DNA of 64,000 nt from Lentilactobacillus diolivorans DSM 14421. GTDB lineage: Bacteria; Bacillota; Bacilli; Lactobacillales; Lactobacillaceae. Shown here piece by piece: positions 63,575 to 64,000 of the stretch. The notes under the pieces were generated by a model. It made no database searches and had not been told where the DNA came from. It worked only from the letters and a program-made list of their open reading frames with translations. The DNA lies in NCBI RefSeq assembly GCF_001434255.1, contig NZ_AZEY01000068.1, positions 98,592 through 162,591 on the forward strand. Reading direction: 5' to 3'. How positions within the stretch are numbered: the first letter of the stretch is position 1; the number at the start of each line of letters is the position of its first letter. Both the position numbers and the translations under genes were made by a program.

Positions 63575-64000
63575 TTAATTTAAATAAGTTGTCACGATCC
63601 GATCAACCCGTTTTTTGGTTGCAGCGAGGTTTTGATTAACAATCTCGAACGCTTTACCTTTAAGCACAGCTGGCATTTCTAGATCACGATGGTATTCCGG
63701 ACTTTTAACCCGTTTGGCAACCATCGCGGTATCGTCTCCTCGAACCATCATCCGTTCTTGAAGTTCCTGAGTGTCACCGACTTTAAGGAAAATAATGACC
63801 GCTTTCGTGCCTAATTTCTGTTGATAAGTAATGGCCCCAGCTGTGTCCAAGACAATACAGGCAAACGGGGTCTGCTTCCAAGCATTTTGTAGTCCTTCGT
63901 AAGAGGAACCGTAAAGATTGCCGGCGTATTCAACCGACTCTAGATAATGATTCTTGGCAAAGGACAGCCGGGTTTCAAAATAATAATCAACCCCATTGCG
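63575..64000 (-). CDS. Guanylate-kinase-like protein (5' part outside window)
   Basis: The last 141 codons of a P-loop kinase-like protein; the N-terminus with the P-loop lies beyond the right edge. It contains GVDYYFETRLSF, NHYLESVEYAGNLYGSS, CIVLDTAGAITYQQKLG, VIIFLKVGDTQELQERM and ends VNQNLAATKKRVDRIV, the GMP-binding and LID regions of the guanylate-kinase fold. The spacing differs from canonical Gmk, so it may be a divergent paralogue. Confidence 0.8.
   Translation of the reverse strand, partial: RNGVDYYFETRLSFAKNHYLESVEYAGNLYGSSYEGLQNAWKQTPFACIVLDTAGAITYQQKLGTKAVIIFLKVGDTQELQERMMVRGDDTAMVAKRVKSPEYHRDLEMPAVLKGKAFEIVNQNLAATKKRVDRIVTTYLN

Overview
The window looks like the chromosome of a low-GC Gram-positive bacterium of the family Lactobacillaceae. 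The support is strong AGGAGG-type ribosome-binding sites, PepN, the coaA-guaA pair, HelD, two OppA lipoproteins with OppBCDF, a DUF6681 protein, DUF5776-type wall-binding repeats and a CcpA-type cre site. A decayed 3' piece of a phosphoketolase gene hints at a heterofermentative lineage. I cannot name the species. There are no rRNA or tRNA genes, no intact insertion sequences and no CRISPR array that I can see.

Layout. 1-7.7 kb: partial lipoprotein, peptidyl-prolyl isomerase, an MFS exporter, an orphan LytTR response regulator, an NmrA-type reductase, an overlapping CvpA/matrixin metalloprotease pair and a nitronate-monooxygenase-like enzyme. 7.9-10.4 kb: pepN. 10.6-15.1 kb: a surface-protein cluster made of two secreted alpha/alpha-barrel (prenyltransferase-like) proteins and one DUF4430 protein, which together resemble a transcobalamin split over several polypeptides; decayed duplicates lie just upstream. 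15.1-23.5 kb: an oxidoreductase island (Zn-ADH, NAD(P)-binding proteins, two aldo/keto reductases, SDR, two flavodoxin-like proteins, LtrA) with a MerR regulator and three matching MerR-type promoters with 19-bp spacers. 23.6-30.1 kb: a four-gene Wadjet-type (JetABCD) condensin/Toprim plasmid-defence operon, preceded by an orphan HicB-like gene and a HicB remnant. 31.7-36.9 kb: guaA, coaA and helD. 37.7-47.2 kb: hydrolase, histidine phosphatase and the oligopeptide transporter with two OppA paralogues. 47.8-55.3 kb: hflX, an amino-acid permease, and a LacI-controlled isomaltose-type locus (MFS symporter plus GH13 oligo-1,6-glucosidase with an operator and a cre site). 55.7-64 kb: MgtC, a DMT transporter, a glutamine-type ABC transporter, DUF6681, a Thr/Asn-rich exported protein, a Fur-family regulator and a partial guanylate-kinase-like gene.

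The most unusual signal is outside the genes. A family of ~130-bp elements occurs at five intergenic loci (about 6.1, 37.0, 50.8, 55.4 and 60.9 kb). Each folds into one long three-stem hairpin with conserved internal loops and a conserved 7-nt terminal loop. The outer and inner stem sequences differ from locus to locus but stay self-complementary within each, and the G-U wobbles all fit one strand. That covariation suggests a structured RNA or a structure-selected mobile repeat. Truncated right halves lie beside several copies, and one copy supplies the stop codon of the lacI-family gene.
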